Assembly (NCBI GenBank): GCA_037953625.1
Contig: CM075649.1
Span: 71,641,290-71,705,289 of the forward strand
DNA from: Crotalaria pallida
Lineage: Eukaryota > Streptophyta > Magnoliopsida > Fabales > Fabaceae
Length of the DNA stretch: 64,000 nt
Direction: 5' to 3'
Positions 22,871 through 35,771 of the stretch are shown here, one piece after another; position 1 is the stretch's first letter; each line of letters begins with the position of its first letter. The translations under genes and the position numbers were made by a program. The notes beneath the pieces are model-generated. The model made no database searches and had not been told where the DNA came from. It saw only the letters and a program-made list of their open reading frames with translations.

Positions 22871-24140
22871 TCATGATTATGAAATCTGGCAGATGGATGT
22901 CAAAACTGCTTTCCTTAATGGAAATCTTTTAGAGGATGTGTATATGACACAGCCTGAAGGTTTTGTTGATCCAAAGGATGCTGGAAAGGTTTGTAAGCTG
23001 CAACGATCCATTTATGGATTGAAACAAGCTTTTAGGAGTTGGAATATTCGGTTCGATGATGCAATCAAACAATTTGGTTTCATCAAGAATGAAGAAGAGT
23101 CTTGTGTGTATAAGAACGTTAGTGGGAGCGCAATTGTCTTTCTTGTGTTGTATGTGGATGACATACTACTCATCGGGAATGACATTCCTACCTTATAGTC
23201 TGTTAATACTTGGTTAGGGAATTGCTTTTCTATGAAGGATTTGGGTGAAGCAACCTATATATTAGGCATCAAGATTTATAGAGATAGATCAAGGAGATTG
23301 CTTGGCCTAAGTCAAAGTTCGTACATAGACAAAGTGTTGAAACGGTTCAACATGCAGGATTCCAAAAGGGGATCTTTGCCAATGTCACATGGTATAACCT
23401 TGTCAAAGGAACAGTGTCCTTCCACTAAGGAAGAAAGGGAACGCATGGATAGAATTCCATATGCATCTGCAATTGGATCTATCATGTATGCCATGATATG
23501 TACTCGACTTGATGTTTCGTATGCTTTGAGCATGACGAGCAGATACCAGTCAGATCCAGGTGAAGGTCACTGGACAATAGTCAAGAATATCCTAAAGTAC
23601 TTAAGAAGAACTAAGGATGCTTTCTTGGTATATGGAGGTGAAGATGAGCTGGTTGTAAAGGGTTACACCGACGCTAGCTTCCAGACTGATAAGGACAATT
23701 TCAGATCACAATCTGGATTTGTATTTTGTTTGAATGGTGGGGCTATATGCTGGAAGAGTTCAAAGCAAGAGACGGTAGCCGATTCTACAACAGAAGCTGA
23801 GTATATAGCTGCATCAGAAGCAGCAAAGGAAGCGGTTTGGATTAAGAAGTTCATAACTGAAGTTGATGTTTTTCCTAGTATTGAGTTTCCAGTGGACCTC
23901 TATTGTGACAACAATGGAGCCATTGCGCAAGCTAAGGAACCGAGATCTCACCAGAAATCCAAACATATACTTCGGCGTTTTCACATCATTCGAGAGATAA
24001 TTGACAGAGGAGATGTGAAGATATGCCGAGTTTCAACAGATGATAATATTGCTGATCCACTGACTAAACCTCTTGCCATAAAAAGGCATGAGGGACATGT
24101 TAGGGCTTATGGTATTAGATACATGAACGATTGGCTCTAG
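22871..24140 (+). pseudogene. pol: Angela-like copia RT (3' part) and RNase H
   Basis: Resumes exactly where the RT was cut, at HDYEIWQMDVKTAFLNGN. YVDD is at 23151-23162. A TAG at 23196-23198 breaks the frame before SVNTWLGNCFSMKDLGEA; glutamine is usual there, so CAG to TAG is likely. RNase H is complete: KGYTDASF, ADSTTEAEYIAASEA, KSKHILRRFH and DPLTKPL. It ends at the TAG 24138-24140, 14 bp before the 3' LTR. Together with 13345-16026 it covers the full copia gag-pol. Confidence 0.93.
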
Positions 24141-24154
24141 TGCAAGTGGGAGAT
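24141..24154 (+). promoter_or_regulatory. Polypurine tract of the Angela-like element
   Basis: TGCAAGTGGGAGAT directly before the 3' LTR TGTTGG at 24155. The GTGGGAGAT form is typical of Tork/Angela-type copia elements. Confidence 0.88.
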
Positions 24155-25693
24155 TGTTGGAGAGTGCCCTAGTGGCAATCGTATTTTCTCTTTTACTTGT
24201 ACTTATTTCATGTTTATGGATTATTACTATTAATAATATTGAGGCATTTCATTTATTATATTTATGCTTTAATTGTTTAATTAAAATACATGTAATAAAG
24301 TCCTTAGGATTATAAGTTCAATGTCATAAGTATATCAAGTACATGACTTGATAGTGAGATCTTATTGATTCATAATTATCCTTAAAGATTCCCTAGTCGA
24401 ATATTATAGTTAATAAGGACAACTATAATACATCGAGACTAGTATGTGGCAGACTGATGACTGTATCTCACCGATCATGGGTATGGGATATCAAGTCTTC
24501 ACGTAAGTACACATTGGGACAATTGTGTACTGGATTGACCCGCCATGAGAATGCTACATGGGTTATTAAGTGAGTGTCATAAGCGATTCTCATAGTGACA
24601 ATGGTGTACATGGTCCTTCGACCTGAAGTCGCTACGGTTCCCAACATGAGGAATTATATGCTTTCACACAATCAAACGTCATCTTTAACCAGGTGATCAT
24701 AACGGTTGTAGTCAGGTATATGACAAATCATGTAGAGGGATGTGAGTGACGTAGATGGGATTTGTCCTTCCTTATCAATAGGAATTATATCTCTGGGCCC
24801 CTTGATCGAGTGAGACGGTGAAATGTATGGCCATACTCAAGACAATCAATATGAGATATTGACGAGACTTGTATAGACGCGTCTACTCAGGGATCAAGAA
24901 ACCATAGGTTACACTATTTATGGGTGACACGTTCCATTCCATGAGTGTAACTATGATATTTGGACAAAGGGATTAAACTTACACGTGTTCATTGGTCACA
25001 GTAAAAGGTTTAGTCAAATCACAGACATTCCTGTCACTTGGGTAGCAATGATGTGTTGCTAGATACCGCTCATTGCTTGTAAAGTTAAAATGTGATTTTA
25101 ACATTACTGCCAACGTTACAGGAACCTATAGGGTCACACACTAAGAGTAGATAAAATTGGAGATATTACATTTGATAAAAATACAATAGTTGTATTTTTA
25201 TAAAATTAAATCTTTCTGATATGATTAAGATATGATTCGTTTTATCTTTATGTATAAGATATAAATTTGATTTTATCTTCTACATATAAGATAGAATTCG
25301 AATTTATCTTCTAAAAGCCCAACCAGTTGGTCTGATAATATTACAAATATAATATTATTAGCTTTAGGGGTTTTTAGATGTGTGATACATAGAACGGTAA
25401 CCCTAGCCGTCATATTAGAGAGTGAGTGATACACAGACTCTCTCTTCTTTGCTAGCATTGAGAAGAGAGACGTGACTCCAATATGGAATTTGTTCGTGGG
25501 GATACCAATAGAAGCACAACACATTGATGTGCTCGTGATTGACGAAGCGTTCGTGATAAGATTCGTTGGTCTCCTCTTCCCTGCAAAAGGTAATTTTATT
25601 CCTTATCTCAAATCATGCTTTCACATGGATCCTGGATGGAAATAGGATATATTTTTTTTTTCTGCTGCGTTTGTCGCATCCTATTTCTTAACA
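24155..25693 (+). repeat. 3' LTR of the Angela-like copia element
   Basis: 1539 bp, TGTTGG...TTAACA, followed by the duplicated AATAC and then satellite. It serves as the undisturbed reference for the split 5' LTR. Confidence 0.96.
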
Positions 25694-28600
25694 AATACAC
25701 ATTCCTAGACCATTCTAAGCCTTTAGAATACTCTATTAACCATTCTACACTTGTTAGAGCCTCCAAGGACTGATGCTACATACTTTACGTCCTGTGTGGC
25801 ACCAAGCACTGTTCAGGATCATTCTAAAGGTTCTTATATGTCCTAATACATATTCCTAGGCAATACTAAGCCATTAGAATACTCTATTAACCATTCTACA
25901 CTTGTTAGAGCCTTCAAGAACTCGTGTTACATCCTATACGTCCCTTGGGGCACCATGCTTTGTTTAGGATCATTCTCAATGTTCTTATATGTCCTAATAC
26001 ACATGCCTAGACCATTCTAAGCCTTTAGAATACTCTATTAACCATTCTACACTTGTAAGAGCAGCCAAGGACTCATGTTACATCCTCTACGTCCTTTGGG
26101 GAACCAAGGTCTTTTTAGGATCATTCTAAAGGTTCTTATATGTCCTAATACACATGCCTAGACCATTCTATGCCTTTAGCATACTTTATTAACCATTCTT
26201 CACTTGTTAGAGCCTCCTAGGACTCATGCTACATCCTGTACATCCCTTGGGGCACCAAGAATTGTTTACGATCATTCTAAAGGTTCTTGTATGTCCTAAT
26301 ACACATTCCTAGACCATTCTAAGCCTTTACAATACTCTTTTAACCATTCTGCACTTGTTAGAGCCTCCAAGGACTCGTGCTACATCCTTTTTGTCCCTTG
26401 GGGCACCAAGCATTGTTTAGGATCATTCTGAAGGTTCTTATATGTCCTATTACACATGCCTTGACCACTCTATGCCTTTATAATACTCTATTAACCATTC
26501 TACACTTGTTAGAGCCTCCAACGACTCATGCTACATCCTCTACCTCTCCTGGGATACCAAGCATTGTTTACGATCATTCTAAAGGTTCTTATATGTCCTA
26601 ATACATATTCCTAGACAATTTTAAGCGTTTAGAATACTCTATTAACCATTCTACGTTTGTTAGAGCATCTAAGGACTTATGTTAAGTCCTCTACGTCCCT
26701 TGGGGCACCAAGCTTTGTCTAGGATCATTCTAAGTTTTCTTATATGTCCTAATACACATGCCTAGACCATTCTAAGCCTTTAGAATACTCTCTTAACCAT
26801 TCTACACTTGTTAGAGCCTCCAAGGACTCATGCTACATCCTCTACGTCCCTTGGGGCACGAAGCATTGTTTAGGATCATTCTAAAGGTCCTTATATGTCC
26901 TAATACACTTGCCTAGATCATTCTAAGTCTTTAGAATACTCTCTTAACCATTCTAGACTTGTTAGAGCCTCCAAGGACTCATGATTCACCCTCTACGTTC
27001 CTAGGGGAACCAAGCATAGTTTAGGATCATTCTGAAGGTTCTTATATGTCCTAATACACATTCGTTGACCATTCTATGCCTTTACAATACTCTATTAACC
27101 ATTCTACACTTGTTAGAGCCTCCAAGGACTCATGCTACATCCTCAACGTCCCTTGGGGCACCAAGCATTGTTTAGGATCATTCTAAAGGTTCTTATATGT
27201 CCTGATACACTTGCCTAGATCATTCTAAGTCTTTAGAATACTCTCTTAACCATTCTACACTAGTTAGAGCCTCCAAGGACTCATGATTCACCCTCTACGT
27301 TCCTAGGGGAACCAAGCATAGTTTAGGATCATTCTGAAGGTTCTTATATGTCCTAATGCACATTCCTTGACCATTCTATGCCTTTACAATACTCTATTAA
27401 CCATTCTACACTTGTTAGAGCCTCCAAGGACTCAGGCTAGATCCTTTACGTCCCTTGGGGCACCAAGCATTGCTTAGGATCATTCTAAAGGTTCTTATAT
27501 GTCCTAATACACGTTACTAGACATTTCTAAGCCGTTAGAATACTCTCTTAACCATTCTACACATGTTAGGGCCTCCAAGGACTCATGCTACATCCTCTAC
27601 GTCTCTTGGGGAACCAAGCATTGTTTAGGATCATTCTAAAGGTTCTTATATGTCCTAATACACTTGCCTAGACCATTCTAAGTCTTTAGAATACTCTCTT
27701 AATCATTCTACACTTGTTAGTGCCTCCAAGGACTCATGCTACATCCTCTACGTCCCTTGGGGCACCAAGCATTGTTTAGGATCATTCTAAAGGTTCTTAT
27801 ATGTCCTAATACACATGCCTAGACCATTCTAAGCCTTTAGAATACTCTCTTAACCATTCTACACTTGTTAGAGCCTCCAAGGACTCATGCTACATCCTCT
27901 ACGTCCCTTGGGGCACCAAGCATTGTCTAGGATCATTCTAAGTTTTCTTATATGTCCTAATACACATGCCTAGACCATTCTAAGCCTTTAGAATACTCTC
28001 GTAACCATTCTACACTTGTTAGAGCCTCCAAGGACTCATGCTACATCCTCTACGTCCCTTGGGGCACCATGCATTGTTTAGGATCATTCTAAAGGTTCTT
28101 ATATGTCCTAATACACATGCCTAGACCATTCTATGCCTTTAGCATACTTTATTAACCATTCTTCACTTGTTAGAGCCTCCTAGGACTCATGCTACATCCT
28201 GTACAACCCTTGGGGCACCAAGAATTGTTTACGATCCTTCTAAAGGTTCTTGTATGTCCTAATATACATTCCTAGACCATTCTAAGCCTTTACAATACTC
28301 TTTTAACCATTCTGCACTTGTTAGAGCCTCCAAGGACTCGTGCTACATCCTTTTTGTCCCTTGGGGCACCAAGCATTGTTTAGGATCATTCTGAAGGTTC
28401 TTATATGTCCTATTACACATGCCTTGACCACTCTATGCCTTTATAATACTCTATTAACCATTCTACATTTGCTAGAGCCTCCAACGACTCATGCTACATC
28501 CTCTACGTCTCCTGGGGTACCAAGCATTGTTTACGATCATTCTAAAGGTTCTTATATGTCCTAATACATTTTCCTAGACAATTTTAAGCCTTTAGAATAC

Positions 28601-29549
28601 TCTATTAACCATTCTACGTTTGTTAGAGCATCTAAGGACTCATGTTACATCCTCTACGTCCCTTGGGGCACCAAGCTTTGTTTAGGATCATTCTAAGTTT
28701 TCGTATATGTCTTAATACGCATGCCTAGACCATTCTAAGCCTTTAGAATACTCTCTTAACCATTCTACACTTGTTAAAGCCTCCAAGGACTCATGCTACA
28801 TCCTCTATGTCCCTTGGGGCACCAAGCATTGTTTAGGATCATTCTAAAGGTTCTTATATGTCCTAATACACTTGCCTAGACCATTCTAAGTCTTTAGCAT
28901 ACTCTCTTAACCATTCTACACTTGTCAGAGCCTCCAAGGACTCATGATTCACCCTCTACGTTCCTAGGGGAACCAAGCATAGTTTAGGATCATTCTGAAG
29001 GTTCTTATATGTCCTAATACACATTCCTTGACCATTATATGCCTTTACAATACTCTATTAACCATTCTACACTTGTTAGAGCCTCCAAGGACTCAGGCTA
29101 CACCCTTTACGTCCCTTGGGGCACCAAGCATTGCTTAGGATCATTCTAAAGGTTCTTATATGTCCTAATACACGTTCCTAGACATTTCTAAGCCGTTAGA
29201 ATACTCTCTTAACCATTCTACACATGTTAGGGCCTCTAAGGACTCATGCTACATCCTCTACGTCTCTTGGGGCACCAAGCATTGTTTAGGATAATTCTAA
29301 AGGTTCTTATATGTCCTAATACACATGCCTAGACCATTCTAAGCCTTTAGAATACTCTCTTAACCATTCTACACTTGTTAGAGCCTCCAAGGACTCATGC
29401 TACATCCTCTACGTCCCTTGGGGCACCAATCATTGTCTAGGATCATTCTAAGTTTTCTTATATGTCCTAATACACATGCCTAGACCATTCTAAGCCTTTA
29501 GAATTCTCTCGTAACCATTCTACACTTGTTAGAGCCTCCAAGGACTCAT
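25694..29549. repeat. 151-bp satellite array, central segment with higher-order structure
   Basis: About 25 monomers. A distinctive variant (TTTTTGTCCCTTGGGGC, then TATTACACATGCCTTGACC) occurs at about 26377 and 28340, 1963 bp = 13 x 151 apart. The next occurrence is at 37131; after subtracting the 7281-bp Athila insertion plus duplication, that is 1510 bp = 10 x 151. The array is interrupted at 29550 by Athila, with CTCAT duplicated. The 74-codon frames are satellite artefacts. Confidence 0.95.
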
Positions 29550-30603
29550 TGATCGAGGCCGTACCCGATCAAAATTAAAAGGTGTTTATTCTGTAGTACT
29601 AGGAAGGTGATCCTAGGTCGTTTCCCAGCGAATATCGGTCTAGGCAAAGTATCAAACACGTAGTGTGCAGTAAAATGGGGGGGGGGGGTTTTTGTGTGTG
29701 ACAAATGTGAAGAACAAAACATAAACAGAATATAAAAACTAAGAAAATCAGAAACAAAAGCGGGCAAACCCCTTTGGCTACGTACACTACTCAATCCTAG
29801 CTCACTAAAGATCGATTCCTCTCCTCTCCTCTGTCCAACTCGTGATAACCAAATACTAAGCGAAAATTCAGTTATCACTCCAAACCCTAACTTCTAATTA
29901 AGCATCAGAAACCAGAATTGGAGTTTTTACGAGTTAATACAAATTAAGCATTTATATTCATGTATTATCTCTACGAAATGGAATTAAGCAAACCACTACA
30001 CATCGATAAACATGAAAACAGAGAAGAGAAAATGAAATTGCATTAATAACAAGAGCTCAAGAGTAGATAATACAATACCAAAGGGATTAACCCTTGAAGT
30101 CTAGCCTTCCATGGCCATAAATGAAGAAAAACGAGTAGAAATGGGGAAGAACAAAACCCTAGCAGCCACCACCACTTGGGAGAGCCAAGAGAGAAGTTCT
30201 AACCTAGAGAGAGAGTGAGAAATCTGAAATGGGAGTGTGTCTTGGGGGGTTACACGAATTTCCCTTCTTAAGACACAAAATGGGCCTAAAACATGGGCCC
30301 AAATCCTAAGAAACACTATTCTGAACATTACAATTAAAACGGGACCTAAATGCAAATTACAATCTTCACTTCAATACTTTAATCTTCATTTCCAAACTTC
30401 CCAAAGTGTCCTTGTGCCACATATGACCTGAAAATAGAAATAGAATTAATTAGGCCAAATAATCCCAAATTAAACAATATTCGGAATATTAGTCCAATAA
30501 ACTCTAAATCACTAAATCAAGCTAATCAATGTCAAATGGGCAACAAGTATCAATAATAAGAGTAAAATAATGCAAGGAATAATGGGAAATAAAATGCTCA
30601 TCA
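29550..30603 (-). repeat. 3' LTR of the first Athila element
   Basis: 1054 bp; the minus strand begins TGATGAGC and ends CGATCA. Contains a run of 12 G at about 29677-29688 (13 in the other LTR). Open frames inside it recur in both LTRs and have no domain. Confidence 0.95.
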
Positions 30604-32048
30604 AATACCCCCACACTTATCCTTTTGCACTCCTGGGCAAAACCAAAAGATAGGACTATGAAGATCAATATGCACCAAAGTGAATCATGCAACAAGATGA
30701 CTACAACTAAGAAATGCAAACCTAAGAGATTACATACTTCACAATGAATTCTAGGAAATGCAAAGAAATGGGCAAACTCAAGCACACAAAAATGGTTAAG
30801 GATCAAAGAGTCAAAGCATCCGCGAACATCATCCAATTACTTCAAGTATGCAAAGAAACCAATGACATCAAGAGGATAGTCACAAAGATGATAGAAACTC
30901 ACAAGGATCACTCAAAAGTGTTTACACTCAAGTGTTTGGGGTTAATCATTATTTACACTCAAGGCACATCATGAAAAACAAACACAACCATAAGCTTGAC
31001 AAGCCTCTAACATCAACCATCAACACACATGCACAAAATGATCAAAAGGTCTTTTAAGGGTTGTAATGGGGCCAAGGACAAGGTAGGATAAAAATATGGG
31101 AATGTAGCTAAAACCAAGGGAATAGAGGAGCAATGGGGAATAAGTAAAAAGTAAGCAAAATCCACCCCAAAATCAACAACCACTAATTCCAATCCTCTTT
31201 GCCTCAACAACCTTTTATTCACTTTTTTTTTCTTTTTATTTTTGCATTTTTTTTTTATTTTTTTTTTGTTTTTGAGAGATATACAAAAAGAAAAGAAGAA
31301 ACAACACAAATGGCATGAAGATGAAGCCATAACTATAACAACCAATGAGGCAAAACCAAGAACTCAACCAATTAAAGCATAAAGCATACTTCTTACCTAA
31401 TACCCATTCCCAAAACAATTCCAAAGCTCCAAAATTCCCTAAGGTTAGGACAATCATGGTTTTTCAGTCATAGGCTTGTAATGAGCTAAAGAACAAGGAA
31501 AGGGATAAAAAGGCTCAAAGGGGCTAGCAAAGGATACATTCATTCAAGGTAGGCTCATATGGCTAGTAGCTTATTCAAGAAAGAAAGTGCCTAAATCATT
31601 TCAAAATGTGCATGAGCAATCAAGTATCAACAAGAGTCAAGTCAAGTTCTAGAGTGCAAGTAATCCAGAGTGCAATCACACATGACAGAAAATTAGGTGG
31701 CATATAAAACAATCCACCCACAATTAAGGCTCAAATCCTCACAAAAGGGACAATTCTATCACAGTGTTACCACCTCTTAATTATCAAAAGCAACTTTACA
31801 CACAGAAATGCATGAATTCAGACACGAGATACCAAAACTCTACTAAAATGAAGCAAAAACATGCAAGAAAATGCCCAAAACTAAGCAAAACCTAAAAAAA
31901 AAATCAAAGCAAAATATGCAACCTAAACTACTCTCCCCCCCATACTTAAATCACACATTGTCCTCAATGTAACACAATCAGCAGAATCAGATAGATATAG
32001 ACAAGTGCAATGAAAGTAGTGAAGAAGGAGAAAAGAAAACTCCCGAAG
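30604..32048 (-). other. Polypurine tract and 3' noncoding region of the first Athila element
   Basis: Immediately after the LTR the minus strand ends AAGTGTGGGGGTATTT, the expected polypurine tract (30604-30622). The remaining 1.4 kb has poly-T/A runs (31220-31270) and no ORF with a transmembrane or other domain. Some Athila elements carry an env-like gene here; none is seen. Confidence 0.8.
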
Positions 32049-35000
32049 TCATGGTGGGAAGAAGGTGAGTGCTCTCTTCAGCGGATCGAATGCCATCTTG
32101 CATTGGTCTCCTAATCGAAGGACTATGTTTCTGAAGTTCACAAGTGGCACCCCAGGTAGATATGCTAAAGTCCATCCGACTGCCCTCTTGTTCTGTCTAA
32201 TCATATCTAGCAGTTTCTCCTCTTGATCAACAGAAAGTGAGGTAGAGATGATCACTGGGAGTTTCTGCTCATCCTCAAAGTAAGCATATTTGAGATGAGG
32301 AGGGAGGGGCTCCAGGTCCAATGAGGGTGCCTGCATAATGGATGAAACTAAAGGGACAGTAGAAATGGATTCTGCTGCCTGCACCTGAACAAAAGAATCA
32401 GACTCTTGCATAACAGAGAGGGGGTTAGCAAAATCTATAATATGAGAGTCATCAACAGATGCAGTGTCAGAAGCTAGAAATTGATCAATGCATGACATGC
32501 ACATTTCGGAATCAGTACATGCAGGACAAGAAAATGAGTCTGTAAATGATGGCAAATCAGGATCATGCAAAACATCAAGCACATGTTCATCAATCTCATC
32601 AAGAAAGTCTATATGAAAGACAGAGTGATCCTCAGGAAAATGTTTCATAGCATGGAAAATGTCAAATCGGATCACACTGCCATCAAACTCCATGGAAAGT
32701 GAACCTGAATGCACATCTATCTTGGTTCGGGCTGTTTTCAAAAATGGCCTCCCCAAAATAATAGGAACAGCATTACGGGGGGAGTCATCTTCCATATCAA
32801 GTATGTAAAAATCAGCAGGGAAGATCAGCTCTTCAACCCGAACCAAGACATCCTCTATCAAACCTGCAGGGTGGGCAGTACTTCTATTTGCCAATTGAAT
32901 CACCACACCCGTAGGTTGAAGAGGTCCAAGAGAAAGAGACTTAAAAACAGACATAGGCATGACATTTATGGATGCTCCTAAATCTAGCATAGCATTTTCA
33001 AACTTCACATTGCCTATGATGCAAGGTATAGAGAAAGTTCCAGGATCCTTACATTTTTCAGGAATGTGAGGGATAGGTTTACCTATGAGAGCGGAGACAT
33101 TCCTTCCCATGCTTATCCTCTCATTGCCCTTGAGTCTTCTCTTATTAGTGCACAACTCCTTAAGGAACTTCGCATACCTTGGAATTTGTTTTATTGCATC
33201 AAGAAGGGGTATGTTGACTTCCACCTTCCTGAATGTGTCAAGAATGTCCTTGTCCACCTCTTCCACCCTTTTGTTTTGAGGCACTCTTGGTGGGAATGGA
33301 AGAGGAACAGGAGGAGGTTGTAGGACAACAGCAGGTTTTGTGGTTGAGCTTGAGGAAGGTTGAGTTGGATGACTCTCCTTGGTGCTAGGGTGTTCACCTT
33401 CCTCTATCACTTGGCTCTTCCCTTTAGAGGAAGCTAGAGCATCATTGTTGAGGTGAGGTTGTGGTGTGGGTCTGACAATCTGCTTTCCTGACCTCAGGTT
33501 GATGGCACTCACATTCTGATTCTGAGGGTTGATCACTGTTTGGGAAGGTAACTTGTCAGAATTTTGAGATTGCAAGTTGTTGAGAGAAGTTGCCATTTGA
33601 CCCATCTGATTTGTCAAAGTCTGAATGGATACCTCTTGTCTCTGAATGGCTGCTCTAGTTTCTTGTTGAAATTGGAGGTTTTGCATGGTCATTTGCCTCA
33701 CCAACTCCTCCAAGGTAGGTTGGTTGGATGGAGGGGCTGATGGTGCAGGATGAACCACTTGCTGTTGTTGTTGCCTTTGCTATTGGATTGGAGGAGGTAC
33801 ATATGGTGGTCTGCTCGGTCCAGCGGTGTTCTGAAATGGAACATTAGGAGGAGGTTGTTGTTGATCAGACCACTTCAGATTGGGATGGTTCCTCCATCCA
33901 GAGTTGTATCTATTGGAAGAGAGGTCATGATTGTGTTGTTGTGGACCTCTATTGTTGTATATGTTTGCTGCATAGGCCTCGGGTTGGTCACCACTGGTCA
34001 TCGGCTGTTGCTGCTGAAGGGAAGGGCATGCATCTGTGGGGTGCTCAATGGATGTGCATATGCCACACACTCTAGCAGGAAGTATCATCTTTTTCTGATT
34101 GACAGCCAATTGTGTGACCAATGTTGTGAGAGAATCAATTTTCTGCTCAAGCTTCTCAACCTTGCCCGAGTCTGCACCAACATCATTTACATCCCTCACA
34201 ACTATTGCATCACTGTTGCTTCTTGCATGGAATTGTTGACAGTTGGAAGCCATCTTCTCAATTTTGCTCCTGGCTTGTAAGGGTGTCATATCTCCCAATG
34301 TACCACCACTTGCAGCATCTACCATGTTTCTTTCCATGAAGTTGAGACCTTCATAAAAGTACTGGATGAGAAGCTGCTCTGAGATCTGATGGTGAGGGCA
34401 GGAAGCACACAACCTCTTGAATCTCTCCCAATAATCATAGAGACTCTCTCCATGTTGTTGCCTGATACCAGAAATTTCCTTTCTGATTGCAGTGGTCCTA
34501 TTTGCAGGGAAGAATTTTTCCAGAAATGCCCTCTTCAAGTCATCCCAGCTTGTGATGGAACCAGGGGCCAAGTCAGATAACCAATCTTGTGCTAGACCCT
34601 CTAAGGAATGTGGAAATGCTCTGAGACAGACATGATCCTCTTGCACATCATGTGGTTTCATTGTGGTGCACACTATATGGAATTTCTTGAGATGCTTATG
34701 AGGATCCTCACCTGCAAGACCATGAAACTTGGGCAACAAATGGATTAGTCCTGTTCTAAGCTCAAAAGGAACATCCTCATCAGGATACCGGATACACGAG
34801 TCTTCAATAGTGAAGTCAGGTGCAGCCAGCTCCCTAAGTGTCCTTTCCCTTGGTGGGGGTTGAGCCATGTTATCACAATGTATAGAATCAGATTGAATAA
34901 AAGTAGAAGGAATAGAAGAAATAGAAACAGAATCAGAATTAGATGGACTATAAGATGACTCTGACTCACTACCTAATGACTGATTCCTATTTTGTCTAAC

Positions 35001-35069
35001 TAATCTGTGATAAGTTCTATCAATTTCAGGGTTATAAGGATGCAAATAACTTGGGTTGCCCCTAGTCAT
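32049..35069 (-). pseudogene. gag-pol: Athila gag-protease with stop and deleted pol
   Basis: Starts at the ATG at 35069 (MTRGNPSYLHPYNPEIDRTY). Gag core from about residue 75 (RTLRELAAPDFTIEDSCIRY) with LKRAFLEKFFPANRT and YWERFKRLC; knuckle CGICTSIEHPTDAC. A TAG at 33780-33782 stops Gag after 429 residues in a glutamine-rich linker; the frame reopens without shift. Protease region with DLGASINVMPMSVF and ILGRPFLKTARTKID. Then comes a deletion: VGWTLAYLPGV is followed after about 10 residues by GDQCKMAFDPLKRALT, which in the intact relative lies far downstream after RT. A second junction jumps to the C-terminus (stop 32049-32051). RT core, RNase H and integrase are absent. Confidence 0.92.
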
Positions 35070-35771
35070 GTACTGAACAGAACAGCATCAACCATAGCAT
35101 ACTGTAACATATATGCATGACCAAAATCGGCAACAAAATTTATTATTTTTTAAAATTTTTTTCTTTATTTTTTTTCAGCACCCTAAAATCATGAAAACAT
35201 ATCACAGAAAGTTTGAGGACAAAATTCAAAAGGGAACCAAGTCAAAGAATTAAAACAGTGACCAAAAACTAAGAAAATAGAACTTGTAAAATAAAAAAGA
35301 AACAGTAAACAGGCTTTTTCAGGATCCAAACGAAGGGGTTTTCTGACGAAGTAAGAAAAATCAGATTATTCAGAAAATTCCCTTCGATTTGATATAAAAT
35401 TCGTCCAATTCCGACAACCTGATCAAAAGTTATGCCTATTTATAGTAAGTGCTGCTGAAACTTGGAAAATTTTTCTGGAACTCACAACCAGTGCATATCT
35501 GAGTGTCTGTGATGCATCAAAACACTAATATATGATGAAACAAGTGTGGATACCAATTTTCGTGCAAAAATTCCACCCGCAGCTATGTTGAATGGCACTC
35601 ACAGAATCACTAGAATAGCATCAGTTGTGCAGAACAGCAAATCAGCAAACATGGCAACTTTCAATCAGTTATCAGAATGCTTATTCACACACTAACTACA
35701 CTAACTAATCTAATTAACTACTGTATGATCTTTGGCAAGAACCGATAGTCCCCGGCAGCGGCGCCAAATTT
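35070..35771 (-). promoter_or_regulatory. Leader and primer binding site of the first Athila element
   Basis: The primer binding site is at 35749-35766: minus strand TGGCGCCGCTGCCGGGGA, the Asp-tRNA-like type reported for Athila elements. The rest (about 680 bp) is an untranslated leader with no ORF. Confidence 0.85.

Larger units (their letters stand above)
1255..25693 (+). mobile_element. Angela/BARE-like Ty1/copia LTR retrotransposon, split by two later insertions
   Basis: A complete element bounded by LTRs beginning TGTTGGAGAG and ending CTAACA (TTAACA in the 3' copy). Perfect 5-bp duplications AATAC lie at 1250-1254 and 25694-25698. Removing the nested Sirevirus (2349-11332, plus one ATCTT copy) gives a 1539-bp 5' LTR, exactly the length of the 3' LTR (24155-25693). 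Gene order gag-PR-IN-RT-RH identifies Ty1/copia. The LTR start (TGTTGGAGAGTGCCCTAGTGGCAA) recalls the BARE/Angela group; this is from memory and moderate. The LTRs differ at about 38 positions by eye (about 2.5%), so this is an older insertion than the two elements inside it. It cannot be autonomous, because gag-pol has stops, a frameshift and a 6.8-kb insertion. Confidence 0.93.

Noticed and set aside
26377..26601. 74-codon ORF repeated four times in the satellite
   Set aside because: It arises from reading through 151-bp monomers and recurs exactly with the higher-order period; no domain.
31013..31457. Possible env-like membrane ORF after Athila pol
   Set aside because: The hydrophobic and lysine-rich stretches come from T/A homopolymers, there is no proper start or conserved length, and the second Athila does not keep the frame.
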